From: Flavobacteriales bacterium UBA7666
GTDB lineage: Bacteria > Bacteroidota > Bacteroidia > Flavobacteriales_D > Crocinitomicaceae
Direction of reading: 5' to 3'
Length of the DNA: 64,000 nucleotides
NCBI GenBank assembly: GCA_002483265.1
Contig: DLHO01000004.1
Coordinates: 1-64,000, forward strand
Shown: positions 61,604-64,000 of the stretch, in pieces
How positions within the stretch are numbered: position 1 is the first letter of the stretch
Layout of the letters: each line of letters starts with the position of its first letter
Made by a program: the position numbers and the translations under genes
The notes under the pieces: generated by a model
What the model was told of the DNA's origin: nothing
Database searches by the model: none
What the model saw: only the letters and a program-made list of their open reading frames with translations

Positions 61604-62872
61604 ATGAAGACATTTGACTATATAAAGAAGAATCAGATATTTCTGTTTTTTACCATTTTAATTTTTTTTCCCACTGTCCGTCTACTTGTATTAGGGTCGT
61701 CACACGCTTCCGGGATGGGAATGGTGTTTTCTGTTTTACCCGAGTTGCTCTTTGGAATGATACTTCTTTTTGCGCTGACTCAATTTTGGAAAACAAAAAA
61801 TCGGACAATTACTTTGCTGGATAAGTTGGTACTTGGTTATTTTCTTTTCAACGTTATTGTTGGAGTTTATCTGGCGCATGATCTGAAAGCAAGCGCATAT
61901 GGTTTCCGATTATCCTATTTTCCAGTGTTAGCCTATTTTGTCGGCTCTTTTTATTGGGATAGATCGGTTGATGTTGAAAAGTTATTTAGAGGTTTTTTCA
62001 AGATTTTAGTACTGGTTGCCGTGATTGGCTTCTTGCTGTATTTTGTTTTTCCTGATTTACATCTTTATTTCCATAGGATGACTACGGATAAACCGATTGC
62101 AAAAGCATTCGGGTTGATTATCCGGATGACTTCCATTCTTTGGACCCCCGTTGTTTTTGGAGTATTGATGATGACCGCGTTTGTTTATTGGATTTACAAT
62201 TATTTCAAAAATGGAAATAAATGGGATTTGCTCTATACATTCATTGTTGCGATGGCGATGCTACTAAGCATATCCAGAGGACCGATCATTGCTTCTGTGA
62301 TTGGTTTTATAGTTCTGGCCATTCTTTCCAAGAATATAAAACGAATTCTTATCGTATTGGGATTGGTTGTTATAAGTATTTCAATGACATTTTTGGTTCT
62401 AATGAATACATCTTCCATGTTTGGATGGATTGTGAAATCTTCAAAGGAAACGATGAGTCTGGAAAAAGGTAATACACGTGTAGATCTTTGGTATGAAGTT
62501 GCAAGTACCTTGAAGCACAATCCAATGGGATTGGGATTGGGGAAAGCCGGACATGCAGCAGTTCAGAATTTTCCACTGAACACTCCTGGGGTTTCATTTG
62601 CATCTACGGACGGTTGGTATTTCAAATTGATGATTGAAACGGGGGTCATAGCCTTGATCCTGTACATGGTTATGGCCTTATTCTTTTTTGTTGCAATGAT
62701 CCGCTATGTCAGAAGAAATTCTTTTGACTTTGTCAGTTTTATCCTGACGCTATTTGTTGGAATCGGGTTCGTCAACGTTGTGAGCAATGTCTTGGATTTT
62801 TACTTGGTTAGTTACCTATATTGGTTAATTTTGGGTGCATTTGCATTGCGATTAAAACAAGAAAACAGATGA
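61604..62872 (+). CDS. O-antigen polymerase/ligase-like membrane protein
   Basis: A 422-residue protein with ten to twelve helices and a periplasmic loop (about residues 285-340, STLKHNPMGLGLGKAGHAAV) of the Wzy/WaaL type. It would polymerise or ligate polysaccharide in the periplasm. Wzy and WaaL cannot be told apart by sequence alone. It overlaps the next gene by the ATGA motif. Confidence 0.85.
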   Translation: MKTFDYIKKNQIFLFFTILIFFPTVRLLVLGSSHASGMGMVFSVLPELLFGMILLFALTQFWKTKNRTITLLDKLVLGYFLFNVIVGVYLAHDLKASAYGFRLSYFPVLAYFVGSFYWDRSVDVEKLFRGFFKILVLVAVIGFLLYFVFPDLHLYFHRMTTDKPIAKAFGLIIRMTSILWTPVVFGVLMMTAFVYWIYNYFKNGNKWDLLYTFIVAMAMLLSISRGPIIASVIGFIVLAILSKNIKRILIVLGLVVISISMTFLVLMNTSSMFGWIVKSSKETMSLEKGNTRVDLWYEVASTLKHNPMGLGLGKAGHAAVQNFPLNTPGVSFASTDGWYFKLMIETGVIALILYMVMALFFFVAMIRYVRRNSFDFVSFILTLFVGIGFVNVVSNVLDFYLVSYLYWLILGAFALRLKQENR

Positions 62873-63780
62873 AAAAGGTTTCGGTAGTCATTGTTAATTA
62901 CAACGTTAAGGAGTTAATTCTGGCATGTCTGCGAACCTTATATCTGTATCATCCCGATAGTAATATCGAGGTCATTGTAGTTGACAATGATTCAAAAGAC
63001 GGATCGGGTGAAGCAATCAAAACGCAGTTTCCGGGTGTGATCCTATTGGAGAATAAGTTCAATGCAGGGTTCCCGAAAGGAAATAATCAAGGGTTCGAAT
63101 TGGCTAACGGAGATTACATTTTCATGTTGAATCCGGATACGGAATTTATTGAGAATTCGATTGATAAAATGGTTGATTACCTGGAAACACATCCGAATGC
63201 ATGGCTTTTGGCGCCGAAGTTACTTAATTCTGACGGAGGCTGGCAGCTGAGTGCCTGGAGATACCCGACAATCACTTCTGTTTTTTGCGAATCCTTTTAT
63301 TTGTCCGGTTTGCTGAAAAAGAAAAACTACGCAGACAAAAATATGGATGAGATTTTCGAAGGGGAAACTTTTTCAGGTGCAGCATTGTTTTTCAGAAGAG
63401 AATTGTTTGATCGGATCGGGATGTTGGATGAAACCATGTTCTGGATCGAAGATGTGGAGTTCTGCTGGAGGGCAAACCATCAGAATTATACCTGCCTGTA
63501 TTTTCCGGAAACAAAGATCATACATCACATCGGACAAAGCGCCAAGAAGAATTACAACATTTCCATTTCGAACCAGGTTTATAATAAAGTGAAGTTCTTT
63601 AGAAAACACCACAGTAAGTTTTCAACCGCGATTATTGTACTGATCAGTGGGATGCACGTCATCTCGAAAATAATCGTCCTGGGATTGCTTTCTCCGTTTA
63701 AAAGAGTCTATTATTTGAAATTCAAGGCATATTTATATACTTTTCCCAGGGTGTTCAATCCCCCGAAAGGAATCACGTAA
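62869..63780 (+). CDS. glycosyltransferase family 2
   Basis: 303 residues from ATG 62869, overlapping the preceding stop (ATGA). The GT-A fold is clear: VSVVIVNYNVKELI, VIVVDNDSKDGSG, the DXD-like region LNPDTEF, and the later MFWIEDVEFCWRA motif. It resembles rhamnosyltransferase-like enzymes acting on polysaccharide precursors at the inner membrane face. The sugar is unknown. Confidence 0.93.
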   Translation: MKKVSVVIVNYNVKELILACLRTLYLYHPDSNIEVIVVDNDSKDGSGEAIKTQFPGVILLENKFNAGFPKGNNQGFELANGDYIFMLNPDTEFIENSIDKMVDYLETHPNAWLLAPKLLNSDGGWQLSAWRYPTITSVFCESFYLSGLLKKKNYADKNMDEIFEGETFSGAALFFRRELFDRIGMLDETMFWIEDVEFCWRANHQNYTCLYFPETKIIHHIGQSAKKNYNISISNQVYNKVKFFRKHHSKFSTAIIVLISGMHVISKIIVLGLLSPFKRVYYLKFKAYLYTFPRVFNPPKGIT

Positions 63781-63795
63781 GATTGACAATGCCAA

Positions 63796-63847
63796 TAAAT
63801 TTGGACTTTGCACATTATCAAAATAATTAATTACCTAAATTTGGACT
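63796..63847 (+). promoter_or_regulatory. duplicated TAAATTTGGACT, tandem -7 boxes
   Basis: TAAATTTGGACT occurs at 63796-63807 and 63836-63847, exactly 40 bases apart. Both contain TAAATTTG, a full match to TAnnTTTG. They lie in the 125-base gap before the next glycosyltransferase gene, about 60 and 100 bases upstream of its ATG. -33 elements are not clear. Confidence 0.4.
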
Positions 63848-63905
63848 GTAAATAATACGACTTGTTACTGGCGGGTAACTGTTTCTAAAACTTAGGTGAT
63901 CGATT

Positions 63906-64000
63906 ATGAGGATTTGTTACTTTGCAGATGGAAAAAGCTTTCATACCATAAGATGGTGTGAACATTTCTATTCTCTCGGACATGAAATCCACTTGATTAC
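63906..64000 (+). CDS. glycosyltransferase family 4, start only (cut by window edge)
   Basis: ATG 63906 opens MRICYFADGKSFHTIRWCEH, followed by FYSLGHEIHLI, the typical N-terminus of GT-B enzymes of family 4 (group 1). Thirty-one codons are visible and the frame stays open to the end. It continues the polysaccharide cluster after a 125-base gap. Confidence 0.8.
   Translation, partial: MRICYFADGKSFHTIRWCEHFYSLGHEIHLI

Overview
The window is chromosomal DNA from a member of the Bacteroidota, most likely of the order Flavobacteriales and perhaps close to Fluviicola/Crocinitomicaceae. That placement is inferred from family content, not from a 16S gene. The evidence is type IX secretion (T9SS) sorting domains, a CHU_C-type C-terminus with SprB-like repeats, a PorE-like protein, DUF4249/TonB-receptor pairing, the order tRNAs-tuf-trnW-secE-nusG-rplKAJL-rpoBC, tRNAs without encoded CCA, little Shine-Dalgarno signal, and many promoters of the Bacteroidota form (TTG, 17-20 bp, TAnnTTTG).

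Layout. 1-0.9 kb: end of a collagen-like secreted protein and a small exported protein. 0.9-4.8 kb (minus): an Fe-S assembly operon in the order sufA-like, sufB, sufC, sufD, without sufS or sufE. 5.0-9.5 kb: a large T9SS adhesin-like protein, ribF, and a leucine-rich-repeat protein overlapping ribF. 9.5-10.0 kb: gene-free, with repeats and hairpins. 10.0-15.2 kb: ddl, then PASTA protein, T9SS cargo and an RluD-type pseudouridine synthase. 15.4-20.0 kb: PorE-like protein, purM, prfA. 20.2-25.9 kb: TonB receptor, DUF4249 lipoprotein, pyrF, fatty-acid hydroxylase-family protein, mtnB. 25.9-30.7 kb: an accessory stretch of small, mostly unrecognised genes. 30.8-33.4 kb: mtnD, mtnC and mtnA, which with mtnB cover four consecutive steps of methionine salvage. 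33.4-41.8 kb: DUF2851, PspC, RmlD-like and helix-hairpin-helix proteins, apt, acyl-CoA dehydrogenase, rpsU, xer recombinase, hpf. 41.9-55.0 kb: four tRNAs, tuf, tRNA-Trp, secE, nusG, rplKAJL, rpoBC. 55.1-60.2 kb: a T9SS cargo gene with one internal stop, an M43-type metalloprotease, a lipoprotein, an EamA transporter and a DUF3467 protein. 60.3-64.0 kb: the start of a surface-polysaccharide locus (flippase, polymerase/ligase, GT2, GT4 cut by the window edge).

No phage, insertion sequence, CRISPR array or defence system is apparent. The most interesting signals are small. Four genes have a -7 box exactly four bases before the ATG, which predicts leaderless mRNAs. There are families of dispersed intergenic hairpins, one showing a compensated base-pair change under GNRA loops. 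Two large perfect palindromes overlap between mtnD and mtnC. A T9SS gene with an in-frame stop is flanked by near-identical terminators. RpoB carries Thr at a position where a conserved Pro is known to affect rifampicin response. A decayed duplicate of part of a helix-hairpin-helix gene lies upstream of apt. No clearly new multi-gene system was found.
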